Source: Acidobacteriota bacterium
Lineage (GTDB): Bacteria > Acidobacteriota > Thermoanaerobaculia > Thermoanaerobaculales > Thermoanaerobaculaceae
NCBI GenBank assembly: GCA_016213675.1
Contig: JACQZW010000039.1
Span: 1-64,000 of the forward strand
DNA: 64,000 nt
Direction: 5' to 3'
Shown: positions 24,848-33,111 of the stretch, in pieces
Layout: every line of letters starts with the position of its first letter
Numbering within the stretch: position 1 is the stretch's first letter
Notes under the pieces: model-generated
The model's database searches: none
Told to the model about the DNA's origin: nothing
The model's input: only the letters and a program-made list of their open reading frames with translations
Position numbers and translations under genes: made by a program

Positions 24848-25675
24848 TCACGCCAGCATCTGGAGGCATCGGGCCAGGTTCTCCTTGAGTTCCTGGCGCG
24901 GGACGACCATGTCGAGCATGCCGTGCTCGAGGAGGAACTCCGAGCGCTGGAACCCTTCGGGCAGTGTCTGGCGGATCGTCTGCTCGATGACCCGGGGGCC
25001 GGCGAAGCCGATGAGGGCGCCCGGCTCGCCGATGTTGAGGTCGCCGAGCATCGCGAACGACGCGGTGACGCCCCCCGTGGTCGGATCGGTCAACACCGAG
25101 ATGTAGGGCAGGCGGGCGGCGTGGAGCTGGGCGAGGGCGGCCGAGATCTTCGCCATCTGCATGAGCGACAGGATCCCCTCCTGCATGCGGGCCCCGCCGG
25201 AGCACGACACGACCACGAAGGGCAGCCTGCTCTTCAGGCACTGCTCGATGGCCCGTGTCATCTTCTCGCCGACGGCCGAGCCCATCGACCCGCCCATGAA
25301 GGAGTACTCCATCGCGGCGACGATGGCCTTGACGCCGGAGATCCGGCCGGCGCCGACCACCAACGCGTCGCTCCGGGAACCCTTCTCGCGCAGGGCGCGC
25401 AGCCGCTCGGCGTACGGCTTGCTGTCGACGAACTCCAGCGGGTCGGTGGAGAAGATCCGGGCGAACAGCTCCTTCCACCTGCCATCGTCGAAAACCTGGG
25501 CGAGCCGGGTCCGGGCCGACACGCGGTGGTGGAAACCGCAGCGCGGGCAGACGAACAGGCCCCGTTCGAGCTCCTTCTTGTAGAGGATCTCGCGGCAGCC
25601 CTCGCACTTGACCCACAGTCCCTCGGGGACGCGGCTCTTGCGGGTGGGCTCGTCGGTGCGCCGAAACCAGGCCAT
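24848..25675 (-). CDS. accD: Acetyl-CoA carboxylase carboxyltransferase subunit beta
   Basis: 275 residues. A four-cysteine zinc ribbon (C24, C27, C43, C46 in VKCEGCREI and FVCPRCGFHH) precedes the crotonase-fold carboxyltransferase with GSMGSAVGEKMTRAIE, SCSGGARMQEG and GALIGFAGPRVIEQTI. Together with AccA it moves the carboxyl group from biotin to acetyl-CoA, the committed step of fatty acid synthesis. accA is not in the window. A minus-strand TAGATT 9 nt before the ATG suggests its own near-leaderless promoter. Confidence 0.97.
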   Translation of the reverse strand: MAWFRRTDEPTRKSRVPEGLWVKCEGCREILYKKELERGLFVCPRCGFHHRVSARTRLAQVFDDGRWKELFARIFSTDPLEFVDSKPYAERLRALREKGSRSDALVVGAGRISGVKAIVAAMEYSFMGGSMGSAVGEKMTRAIEQCLKSRLPFVVVSCSGGARMQEGILSLMQMAKISAALAQLHAARLPYISVLTDPTTGGVTASFAMLGDLNIGEPGALIGFAGPRVIEQTIRQTLPEGFQRSEFLLEHGMLDMVVPRQELKENLARCLQMLA

Positions 25676-25684
25676 GGGATGCTG

Positions 25685-25690
25685 AATCTA
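25685..25690 (-). promoter_or_regulatory. -10 hexamer TAGATT for accD
   Basis: AATCTA on the plus strand gives TAGATT reading toward accD, 9 nt from its ATG. No Shine-Dalgarno sequence intervenes. Confidence 0.45.
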
Positions 25691-25751
25691 GCATCGGCTC
25701 CGGCTCGGACGCAACCGACGGACGGTGGCGCGCCGCCTCGGCCTGTCTTTC

Positions 25752-26528
25752 TCAGGCCTGCCGTCGAGCGACGATGACGGGTGTTCCGGCCGTCGGCCGG
25801 ATGATCTCGACCTCGACGCCGAACACCTGGCGGAACAGCGTCTCGGTGAGGACCGCGGCCGGCGTGCCGGAGGCGTAGGAGCTGCCGCCGCGCAGCACGA
25901 GCACCTGGTCGGCGAGCTGGAGGGCGAGGTTCCAGTCGTGCAGCACGACGACCGAGGCGACGCCGTCGGCCTGCAGCTCACGCAACGTCTCCACGAAGGC
26001 GAGCTGATGGCGGACGTCGAGCCCGGCGGCCGGCTCGTCGAGGAGGAGCAGCCGCGCCTCGGTGGCGAGGGCGCGCGCCAGGAGCACGCGTTGGCGTTCG
26101 CCGCCGGACAGGCGCTGGACCGGCCGACCTCCGGCCCCGGCGAGTCCGACGCGTGTCAGGGCGGTGACGACCGCCTCGTGATCGTGCGGCCCGGCCGGGC
26201 GCCACGGGCCGAGGTGAGGCGCGCGTCCCTGCTCGACCACCTCGCGGACCGTGAGTGGGAAGGCGAGCTGGACCTGCTGCGGCACCAGGGCCAGCGTCCG
26301 GGCGATCTCCCGCCGGCGCCAGGAGGCCAGGGGGCGACCGAGCAACTCGACGCTGCCCCCGGTGCCGGGCAACACGCCGGCGAGAAGCCTGAGGAGCGTG
26401 CTCTTTCCGGCTCCGTTGGGGCCCAGGATGGCGGTGCAGGTCCGCTCCCGGACCTCGAGATCGACGCCGTGGACGACATCCCGGCCGTCGTATCCGCCGC
26501 GCAGCCCGGCCGCCACCAACAGCGTCAC
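25752..26528 (-). CDS. ABC importer ATPase (BtuD/FecE-like)
   Basis: 258 residues with Walker A ILGPNGAGKST, the Q-loop LVPQQVQLAFPLTVREVV, signature LSGGERQR, Walker B RLLLLDEPAAGLD and the switch His in VVLHDWNLAL. The sequence fits the iron-siderophore/heme/cobalamin class II importers. Its GTG start at 26528 overlaps the permease stop. It powers uptake through the adjacent permease. Confidence 0.9.
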   Translation of the reverse strand: MTLLVAAGLRGGYDGRDVVHGVDLEVRERTCTAILGPNGAGKSTLLRLLAGVLPGTGGSVELLGRPLASWRRREIARTLALVPQQVQLAFPLTVREVVEQGRAPHLGPWRPAGPHDHEAVVTALTRVGLAGAGGRPVQRLSGGERQRVLLARALATEARLLLLDEPAAGLDVRHQLAFVETLRELQADGVASVVVLHDWNLALQLADQVLVLRGGSSYASGTPAAVLTETLFRQVFGVEVEIIRPTAGTPVIVARRQA

Positions 26529-27499
26529 GGGGACCTCCGCAGCAGCGCGACGAAGAACGGCACGCCGATCACGGCCGTGACGACGCCGACCGGGAGCTCT
26601 GCGGGCGCGAGGAGCGAGCGGGCCGCGAGGTCACCGAGCGCGGTCAGCGCGGCGCCGGCCAGCGCGGTGCGGGGAAACAGGCGGCGCGGGCTGAAGCCCC
26701 AGGCCAGCCGGCACAGGTGGGGTGTGATCAGGCCGACGAACCCGATCACGCCGGCGAAGGCGACAGCGCCGCCGCACAGGGCGGCGGCGGCGAGGAAGAC
26801 GCGGCGGCGCACGATGGCGACCTCGACCCCGAGGCCAGCGGCCGACTCCTCGCCGAGGGCGAGCAGGCCGAGGTCGCGGCCGTGATAGAGGAGCACGAGC
26901 AGGGGGGCGGCCACGTAGGGCGCCAGCCACCACGCGGCCTCCGGTGACGCCGCGGCGAACGAGCCCAGGGTGATCGCGAGGGCGCCGGCGAGGCGCGGCG
27001 ACGGCGCGAGGGCGAGGATGGCCAGGATCACGGCCGAGGTCGCGGCGTTGACGGCGACACCGGCCAGCAGCATGCGGGTCGGCGACGGGCCCAGCGGGCC
27101 GCGTGCCATCCACCAGACCATCCCGGTCGAGGCGGCGGCGCCGAGCATTGCTGCCGCGGGGACTAGCCCGATGGCGGCAGCCGGCAGGGCGGCGAACGCC
27201 AGCGTCGCGGCGGCCGCACCGCCGCCTGAGATGCCGAGGAGGAACGGGTCGGCCAGAGGGTTGGCGAGGAGTGACTGGAGGGCGGCGCCGGCGAGTGCGA
27301 GGGCGGCGCCGACGGCGAGTGCCAGGACGAGGCGGGGGAGCCGTACGCCGAGCACCGCCGCGGTCGCGTCGGGGTCGCCCTGGCCGACCAGGACGGACAG
27401 CGCCTGGCCGGGGCTCGCCCCGGGACCGCCGAGGAGCAGGCCACCCGCCAGCGCGACGACCAGGACGGCCGCGAGCCCGGCGTCGGCCCGGCCGCTCAC
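26525..27499 (-). CDS. FecCD/BtuC-family importer permease
   Basis: 324 residues with about nine to ten hydrophobic spans. Family landmarks include VRLPRLVLALAVGAALALAG, LQSLLANPLADPFLLGISGG near the middle and GVIGFVGLITPHLCRLAWG toward the C-terminus. It forms the dimeric inner-membrane channel for a metal chelate such as cobalamin, heme or a siderophore. It overlaps both neighbours by 4 bp, indicating tight co-translation with the binding protein and ATPase. Confidence 0.9.
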   Translation of the reverse strand: MSGRADAGLAAVLVVALAGGLLLGGPGASPGQALSVLVGQGDPDATAAVLGVRLPRLVLALAVGAALALAGAALQSLLANPLADPFLLGISGGGAAAATLAFAALPAAAIGLVPAAAMLGAAASTGMVWWMARGPLGPSPTRMLLAGVAVNAATSAVILAILALAPSPRLAGALAITLGSFAAASPEAAWWLAPYVAAPLLVLLYHGRDLGLLALGEESAAGLGVEVAIVRRRVFLAAAALCGGAVAFAGVIGFVGLITPHLCRLAWGFSPRRLFPRTALAGAALTALGDLAARSLLAPAELPVGVVTAVIGVPFFVALLRRSP

Positions 27500-28428
27500 G
27501 GTGCTCGCTCCCGTTCGGCGACCAACGCGACGTAGGCCTCGGGCAAGCGCGGCCCGGGTCGGCTCGCCGGGTCGGCGGGAAGCCAGATGACCCGTGCGGC
27601 GCCGCGTGACAGCCGGGCGCCGGCGGCGGTCGCGACGACGCGGGCGAACAGCGCGCGCGCGTCAGGCTCGTCAGGGCTCACGACCACCTCGACGGCCGAG
27701 GAGAGGAGCAGCTCCGGGCTGACTCGGGGGTAGCGGCCGGCATTCGTCGGCGCGAGGTTGGAGAGGTTGGCGTGGCGGAGGAGATCGTCGTGGAACGTCC
27801 CTGGTGCGGCCACGATGAGAGGATCCCACCAGACGACGTAGAGCGCCCCCCGACGGGGAAGCGTCGCCCCGCGCCGGCTCGCCTCGGCGCACCGGCCGCG
27901 CAGACTCGAGGCCAGCTCCTCTCCCGCGTCTCCAGCGGCGGTCGCCGTCGCGACGAGGGTGCAGGCCTCGACCAGGCGCGCGCAGGACGTGACGTCGACG
28001 GTGAGGGTCCTGAGGCCGAGCGCGCGCAGCCGTTCGACGAGGCGGGGGTCGGAGCCGGCGGTGGTGGCGAGGACGAGGTCGGGTCGCCAGACGAGGACAC
28101 TCTCGACGTCCAGGGCAGCGAGGTGGGGCAGCGAGGCGGCGTTCTCCGGGTAATCGACCGCCGGTCCGACCGCCACGACGGCCGGTCCCAACCCGAGGGC
28201 GAACGCCAACTCCGCGACGTCGGGCGCCAACGCGACGATGCGCCGAGCCGTCCCGGCCTCGACGCGATGACCGACCTGATCGAGGAGCGGTGGTGTCCCC
28301 GAATGCGCGACCGCCCAGGAGAGCGCCAGGACGAGCACCCCCCAGGCGGTCGACGAGTGGCGCCGGGGCGCCAGGGCGCTGCCGGACCTACTCGCCGGCT
28401 GCCTCTTCCATATCGTTGGGAATGCCAA
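27496..28428 (-). CDS. BtuF-like periplasmic binding protein
   Basis: About 310 residues. A basic stretch and hydrophobic core (WGVLVLALSWAVAHSG) look like an export signal, followed by the helical-backbone binding fold: RIVALAPDVAELAFALGLG, then a DYPEN segment typical of the cobalamin subgroup, and VLVWRPDLVLATT. The start is uncertain: TTG 28428 overlaps the upstream coiled-coil gene by 41 bp, while GTG 28338 leaves no basic n-region. Substrate by subgroup is most likely vitamin B12, with an iron chelate as the alternative. No receptor gene lies nearby. Confidence 0.82.
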   Translation of the reverse strand: MAFPTIWKRQPASRSGSALAPRRHSSTAWGVLVLALSWAVAHSGTPPLLDQVGHRVEAGTARRIVALAPDVAELAFALGLGPAVVAVGPAVDYPENAASLPHLAALDVESVLVWRPDLVLATTAGSDPRLVERLRALGLRTLTVDVTSCARLVEACTLVATATAAGDAGEELASSLRGRCAEASRRGATLPRRGALYVVWWDPLIVAAPGTFHDDLLRHANLSNLAPTNAGRYPRVSPELLLSSAVEVVVSPDEPDARALFARVVATAAGARLSRGAARVIWLPADPASRPGPRLPEAYVALVAERERAP

Positions 28429-28612
28429 GGCGCTGGCAGGCCGCGTCGTACATCTGGCGGGCGGCCTTCTGTGCCGCCTGCAGCTCGGCGATGCGCTGCT
28501 TGACGCGCTGGAGCTCCTCCTGGATCTGGTTCTCCAGGTCGGAGATCTCCTGCTTGGTGACCTTGCGGGTCTCTTCGTAGAATTTCCGCTGCTGGTCGGA
28601 AAGCACGGTCAT
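28388..28612 (-). CDS. Small coiled-coil protein in the importer operon
   Basis: 74 residues starting MTVLSDQQRKFYEETRK, then a continuous heptad-like helix (QEISDLENQIQEELQRVKQ and on through AELQAAQKAARQMY). It has no signal peptide and no span, so it is a cytoplasmic coiled coil. A strong GGAGGAGA lies 5 nt before the ATG at 28612, only 14 bp after the kinase-TonB stop; an upstream in-frame start at 28660 would overlap that gene and is less likely. I recognise no family. Position suggests it partners the kinase or importer. Confidence 0.65.
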   Translation of the reverse strand: MTVLSDQQRKFYEETRKVTKQEISDLENQIQEELQRVKQRIAELQAAQKAARQMYDAACQRLGIPNDMEEAAGE

Positions 28613-28626
28613 GGAATCTCCTCCGT

Positions 28627-31488
28627 TCAGGGTCTGAATGGCACCGTCTGCGTCGTCCACACCTTGACGCGGACGCCGTTCTTGGTTGCGGGTTTATACC
28701 GCCATTGGCGCACGGCATTCTGGGCCGCCTCGTCGAGCCCGAGGTCGGGCTTGACACCGCGCAGCACCCTCACATCCTGCACGGCGCCGCGCTCGTCGAC
28801 GAGCACGTTGAGCACGACGATCCCGCCGACGCGCTGGCGAGCCGCCAGCGGTGGGTACACCGCTCTCGGGGTGGACAGGGCCTGGGGCGGGCTGTCGACG
28901 GTCGTGATTTCGACGAGGTCGCCCTCGCGGACGGTCGGTTGCGCAGCGACCGCCGGAGCCCGGGTCGGTTCCGGCTCGGCGACGGCGGGAGGCGGCTGGA
29001 TCGGTGGCGGCTCGGTGGCGACGGGCGCTGGGGTCGGGCCGGGCGCCTCGGTCGGGAACGCCGCCGGGGCCTGGGTCGGCACGGCGGCGGGTTGTGTCGG
29101 GACCGCCGCGGCACGGGTCGGCACGGTGGCCGGAGGCTGTTGCGCCGGGGCAGGCGCAGCAGCCGGCGGGGCGGGCTCGGTGGCGGCGGTGTCGCCGCGG
29201 AGCCGGTCGCGCAGCTCCTGCTCCTGCCGGGCGACCTCTTCGGCCGTAGCCTGGCGAGCCTGCTCGACGGCGTCGCCGACCGGCGTCGGCTGGGCCGTCT
29301 CGGTCGCCGGCCCGCGTTTGCCGGAGAAGAAGACGAAGAATAGGACGACCGCCACGACGACTACGGCCGCACCGATGAGCAACCCCAACGGGGCACGACG
29401 GGGCGGCACGCCGACGTGCGAGACCTCGGCGGCCGGTGACGGCTCGCGGAGCGACGGCGCCGGAACCACGACCTTGGGCGGGTGTGCAGCCGGAGCCGGC
29501 GGCGCCGGCGCGGGACGCGGCTCAAGAGCGGGGCGCGCCTCGGTCGCGGCCGGTGCGCTCGGGGCCGCCGCGCCGGGTCGTTCGCGCCCGAGCAACTCGG
29601 ACACGAAGGCACCCAGCTCGGAGCTGCCCGGGCTCGGCCGGAGACTCTGGATGATGCCGTCGAGGTCGCCGGCCATCTCCGCAGCGGTCTGGTAGCGCTC
29701 GTCGCGGTTCTCCTTGAGTGCCTTGACGATGATCCGTTCGACCTGCGGGGGGATCGCCGGATCGATGTCGCGGGGCAACGTCACGCGCGGCGAGCGAACC
29801 TGCTCGAGGATCGAGAGCTCGGAATCACCGGCGAACGCCTTGCGGCCGGTGACCATCTCGTAGAGGACCAGGCCGAGCGAGAAGATGTCCGACCGGTGAT
29901 CGATGTCCTTGCCCCAGGCCTGCTCGGGGGACATGTACTGGAGCTTGCCCTTGAGCGCCCCGGCGCGGGTGTGGGACGCCTTCGACGCCGCCTTCGCGAT
30001 ACCGAAGTCGCACAGCTTGATTTCGCCCTCGAACGAGATCAGCACGTTCTGCGGCGAGACGTCCCGATGGACGAGCGCCATCGCGCGCCCCTGCAGGTCA
30101 CGCTTGCGGTGCGCGTAATCGAGGGCGGCCGCGAGGCGCGCGGCGACGAACACCGAGAGGCCGAGCGGCAGGCGCTTTTGCTTCTCCTCGACCTGGCGGA
30201 GGATCGTGCGCAGATCCTTGCCGTCGATGAACTCCATCGCGATGTAATACGACCGGTCGATCTTGCCGAGGTCGTAGATATGGATGATGCTGGGATGCTG
30301 GAGCTGCGCCGCCAGCTTCGCCTCGTCGATGAACATCGTGACGAACTCGTCGTTGTCCGTCAGGTGCGAGAGGATCCGCTTGATTGCGACGATCTTCTGG
30401 AAGCCCTCGACGCCCCGCATGCGGGCGCGGTAGACCTCGGCCATCCCGCCGGTGGCGATCACTTCCATGAGTTCGTACTGTCCGAACGGGGTGCCGCCGG
30501 GCAGAGGTCCGGATGACGGCTCCGGGAGGGTTGGGCGGGGAGGAGGCACGACGGCGGGAGGTGGCGCCACGGCCGGGGGCTCGACCGGGGCGGGCGCGAC
30601 CGGTGCGGGCGGCCTCTCGACTGCCGGGGCGGGCGCGGCCGGGCTCGGCTTGGCCGCCACCTTGCGCGGCACCTGCACCTGCAACCCGGAAAGCGTCTGG
30701 GACAGCAACTCGTCGACCGAGGCGCCCCCGGTCTCCTCGCGCACCTTCGGCCTTCCGGCCTCACGCCCGGCGGCGAGCGTCGTCTCGAGGGCGCGTTCGA
30801 CTGCGGTGTCGGGCTCGGCCGGGCGGCGCGCGGGAGGCGCCGATCGGGGTGCGGCCGGGATGCCGATCTGGATATCGGGCGCGGACCCCGCCGGCTTCGG
30901 TCCGGCTTGCTGGGGTTGGGCCGGGGCCGGCGGCTGGGCCGCGACGACCGGGACGCGCTGGGTCGTGGCCGGGGCAGGTTCGGGCTCCGACTCGATGATG
31001 TCGCCGAAGAGTTCCTGTGAGGTCATGGTGCCGACCTCGCTGGCCAGGCCGGCGCTGCGCCGCAGCGCCTCGAGGACGTCGGCGCGAGTGTCGGGCGAGA
31101 CGGTCTGCGCTCCCCGCGCGGCGTGCAGCAGGTCGCGCACACGGTTGGCCAACTGCTCGTTCGAGAAAGGCTTCGCAACGATGTCCTGCGCTCCGAGGCG
31201 GCCCGCGTCAGCGGTAGGGTCGGTCCCCGAGTAACCGCTCATCAGGACCAGGATCGGGGTCGTCCGCAGGCCGGCTCGGGCGCGCAGTTGGGTGATCGCG
31301 TCCTCGACCTTGAGACGAGGAAGCACCGACGTGATCAGGACCACACGGGGCTCGCTCTTGGCACAGGACGCCACCGCCGCATCGATGTCCTTGGCGGTGA
31401 GGACCTGACAGCCAAGTGGAGAGAGAGCTTCGGTGACCCGCGCCACGGTGCGCGGCTCGTAATCTACGAGAAGGATGATTTGGCTCAT
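28627..31488 (-). CDS. Receiver-like / Ser-Thr kinase / membrane span / TonB C-terminal fusion
   Basis: 953 residues. Residues 1-115 are a receiver-like domain. A Pro/Ala linker leads to a full Hanks kinase (about 340-615): MEVIATGGMAEVYRARM, VAIKRI with Lys370, HRDVSPQN at 474-481, DFG from Asp494 and a YMSPEQAWG activation-segment end. After a second linker one membrane span (about 700-722, GLLIGAAVVVVAVVLFFVFF) precedes a 140-residue Pro-rich stretch and a TonB C-terminal domain (about 870-953: AVYPPLAARQRVGGIVVLNV, AVRQWRYKPA). Topology puts the kinase in the cytoplasm and TonB in the periplasm. It heads an operon with a BtuFCD-like importer. The ATG at 31488 begins the receiver-like strand; an in-frame start at 31506 is possible. 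Confidence 0.9.
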   Translation of the reverse strand: MSQIILLVDYEPRTVARVTEALSPLGCQVLTAKDIDAAVASCAKSEPRVVLITSVLPRLKVEDAITQLRARAGLRTTPILVLMSGYSGTDPTADAGRLGAQDIVAKPFSNEQLANRVRDLLHAARGAQTVSPDTRADVLEALRRSAGLASEVGTMTSQELFGDIIESEPEPAPATTQRVPVVAAQPPAPAQPQQAGPKPAGSAPDIQIGIPAAPRSAPPARRPAEPDTAVERALETTLAAGREAGRPKVREETGGASVDELLSQTLSGLQVQVPRKVAAKPSPAAPAPAVERPPAPVAPAPVEPPAVAPPPAVVPPPRPTLPEPSSGPLPGGTPFGQYELMEVIATGGMAEVYRARMRGVEGFQKIVAIKRILSHLTDNDEFVTMFIDEAKLAAQLQHPSIIHIYDLGKIDRSYYIAMEFIDGKDLRTILRQVEEKQKRLPLGLSVFVAARLAAALDYAHRKRDLQGRAMALVHRDVSPQNVLISFEGEIKLCDFGIAKAASKASHTRAGALKGKLQYMSPEQAWGKDIDHRSDIFSLGLVLYEMVTGRKAFAGDSELSILEQVRSPRVTLPRDIDPAIPPQVERIIVKALKENRDERYQTAAEMAGDLDGIIQSLRPSPGSSELGAFVSELLGRERPGAAAPSAPAATEARPALEPRPAPAPPAPAAHPPKVVVPAPSLREPSPAAEVSHVGVPPRRAPLGLLIGAAVVVVAVVLFFVFFSGKRGPATETAQPTPVGDAVEQARQATAEEVARQEQELRDRLRGDTAATEPAPPAAAPAPAQQPPATVPTRAAAVPTQPAAVPTQAPAAFPTEAPGPTPAPVATEPPPIQPPPAVAEPEPTRAPAVAAQPTVREGDLVEITTVDSPPQALSTPRAVYPPLAARQRVGGIVVLNVLVDERGAVQDVRVLRGVKPDLGLDEAAQNAVRQWRYKPATKNGVRVKVWTTQTVPFRP

Positions 31489-31523
31489 ATCCTCGCCGCG
31501 TCCCACGCTAGAAACGCACCCGT

Positions 31524-31552
31524 ATTCTGGGTGGGCAGGTGCCGCAAGTCAA
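31524..31552 (-). promoter_or_regulatory. Promoter TTGACT-17-CAGAAT for the kinase-TonB operon
   Basis: On the minus strand TTGACT (31552-31547) and CAGAAT (31529-31524) are 17 bp apart, ending 35 nt before the ATG at 31488. It diverges from the yebC promoter. Confidence 0.45.
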
Positions 31553-31677
31553 TAGCCGAATGGCGTGCTTTCTAGCCGCCATCGGCGTTTTTCCCGCTCC
31601 GCTCGGTTCGTTCGTCGAGCCGCCGCCTCGCCCGTTCACGGCGCGTTCGGGGGAGCCGCGAGGGACGGCCGACGTCG

Positions 31678-31705
31678 TTGGCAGCTCGACAGCCCGGTGT
31701 ACAAT
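31678..31705 (+). promoter_or_regulatory. Promoter TTGGCA-16-TACAAT for the YebC-family gene
   Basis: TTGGCA (31678-31683) and TACAAT (31700-31705) lie 16 bp apart. The ATG at 31745 is 39 nt downstream, so the transcript has a short leader, although no strong Shine-Dalgarno sequence is visible. Confidence 0.5.
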
Positions 31706-31744
31706 GCCTCGCACGGGTGTTCGTGCATCGCCACGGGGGTCTGT

Positions 31745-32491
31745 ATGTCAGGTCACAACAAGTGGAGCACGATCAAGCACAAGAAGGGCAAGCTCGACGC
31801 CAAGCGCGGCAAGCTCTTCACGAAGATCATCCGCGAGCTGACCACAGCCGCGCGGGAGGGTGGGGGTGACCAGGGTGGTAACCCCCGCCTGCGAGCCGCC
31901 GTCCTCGCCGCCAAGGCCGCGAACATGCCCAACGACACCTTGCAGAAGGCCATCCAGCGTGGTACGGGCGAGCTGCCCGGGGTGGCCTACGAGGAGATCG
32001 TCTACGAGGGCTACGGTCCGGGCGGCGTTGCGGTGATGCTCCAGGTGCTTACGGACAACCGCAACCGCACGACCGCGGAGATCCGCCACCTGTTCGGCAA
32101 GCACGGCGGGAACCTCGGCGAGTCCGGCTGCGTCGGCTTCCTGTTCAAGAAGCAGGGGTATCTCATCGTGCCCAAGACCGCAGGCGGCGAGGACATGGTC
32201 ATGGAGGCGGCTCTGGACAGCGGCGCCGAAGACTTCTTCGCCGAGGATCCGGAACTCTTCGAGATCTACACGGCACCCGAGGATCTGCATCGGGTCAAAG
32301 CGGCGCTGGAGGCCAAGAGCCTCCCTGTCGAGCAGGCCAAGGTCGAGATGGTACCCACCACCCAGGTGCGGCTGGAGGACAAGCGGGCCGACCAGATGGT
32401 GCGCCTGATGGAAGCGTTCGAGGATCACGACGACGTCCAGAACGTGTGGGCCAACTTCGACATTGACGAGAATATCCTCCAGGCAAGCTGA
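31745..32491 (+). CDS. YebC/PmpR (TACO1) family regulator
   Basis: 248 residues, the usual length. The N-terminus MSGHNKWSTIKHKKGKLDAK is diagnostic, followed by RGKLFTKIIRELTTAAREGG, AKAANMPNDTLQKAIQRGTG, YEGYGPGGVAVMLQVLTDN and the closing ANFDIDENIL. Members act as transcription regulators and, in recent work, as translation factors relieving proline-dependent stalling. The ATG at 31745 fits the family start exactly. ruvC overlaps its last 29 bases; the yebC-ruvC order is common in bacteria. Confidence 0.95.
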   Translation: MSGHNKWSTIKHKKGKLDAKRGKLFTKIIRELTTAAREGGGDQGGNPRLRAAVLAAKAANMPNDTLQKAIQRGTGELPGVAYEEIVYEGYGPGGVAVMLQVLTDNRNRTTAEIRHLFGKHGGNLGESGCVGFLFKKQGYLIVPKTAGGEDMVMEAALDSGAEDFFAEDPELFEIYTAPEDLHRVKAALEAKSLPVEQAKVEMVPTTQVRLEDKRADQMVRLMEAFEDHDDVQNVWANFDIDENILQAS

Positions 32492-32969
32492 GGGCGTTCG
32501 AATCCTCGGCCTCGATCCGGGCACCCGGACGACCGGGTGGGGAATCGTCGAGAAGTTCCACGACCACTTGGCGGCATCCTTCGGGTGTTTCCATCCGCCC
32601 CGGAACGCCACCCGTCCTCGCGCCCTGGCCGTGCTGGCCGGGGAGCTGACGGAGCTGCTCTCCCGCGAGGACCCGGACCTGGTCGCCATCGAAACGCCAT
32701 TCACCGGCCGGTTTCCACGCGCGGTGATCGGTCTTGCCGAGACCCGGGGCGCGATGCTCGCGGCCTTGGGTCGATGGGGAGGCGAGGTCGTGGAGTACGA
32801 GCCGGCAAGGGTGAAGTCGGTGATCGTCGGGTTCGGCAACGCGGAGAAGCATCAGGTCGCATTCATGGTCCAGCACGAGCTGCGCCTGGCCGAGCCACCG
32901 CCGCCCGATGCAGCCGACGCGCTGGCGGTTGCGCTGTGCCACCTGCGCTTGGCTCGCCTTGACCTTTGA
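32463..32969 (+). CDS. ruvC: Crossover junction endodeoxyribonuclease RuvC
   Basis: 168 residues. The RNase H fold shows the four acidic catalytic residues: Asp18 in ILGLDPGTRTTGWGI, Glu77 in VAIETPF, Asp149 and Asp152 in PPPDAADALAVALCH. It cuts Holliday junctions at symmetric sites. The start is uncertain: a TTG at 32463, overlapping yebC by 29 bp, is the only near-canonical codon before the first strand. ruvA and ruvB are not present here. Confidence 0.92.
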   Translation: MTRISSRQAEGVRILGLDPGTRTTGWGIVEKFHDHLAASFGCFHPPRNATRPRALAVLAGELTELLSREDPDLVAIETPFTGRFPRAVIGLAETRGAMLAALGRWGGEVVEYEPARVKSVIVGFGNAEKHQVAFMVQHELRLAEPPPPDAADALAVALCHLRLARLDL

Positions 32970-32988
32970 GAAAAGCGTATGCTACGAT
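32959..32988 (+). promoter_or_regulatory. Promoter TTGACC-18-TACGAT for the DUF4388 gene
   Basis: TTGACC (32959-32964) lies in the last codons of ruvC and TACGAT at 32983-32988, spacing 18 bp. A leader of about 115 nt follows before the ATG at 33112. That leader is less GC-rich than its surroundings. Confidence 0.5.
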
Positions 32989-33111
32989 TCAACTTGGGTG
33001 GCTCCGATACAAGTCATTGCAGGCCCAAGAGATAAGGCCGCCCAGGTGGGGGAACAAGTGGCGGTGAACGACCTTCGCGGCACGAACTCGACGCGTTGGG
33101 TGCGGTGACCC

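Noticed and set aside
31556-31595. Hairpin plus T-run (GCCGCCATCGGCGTTTTT) as a terminator
   Set aside because: The stem is only 4 bp, and no plus-strand gene ends nearby; it lies in a divergent promoter region.
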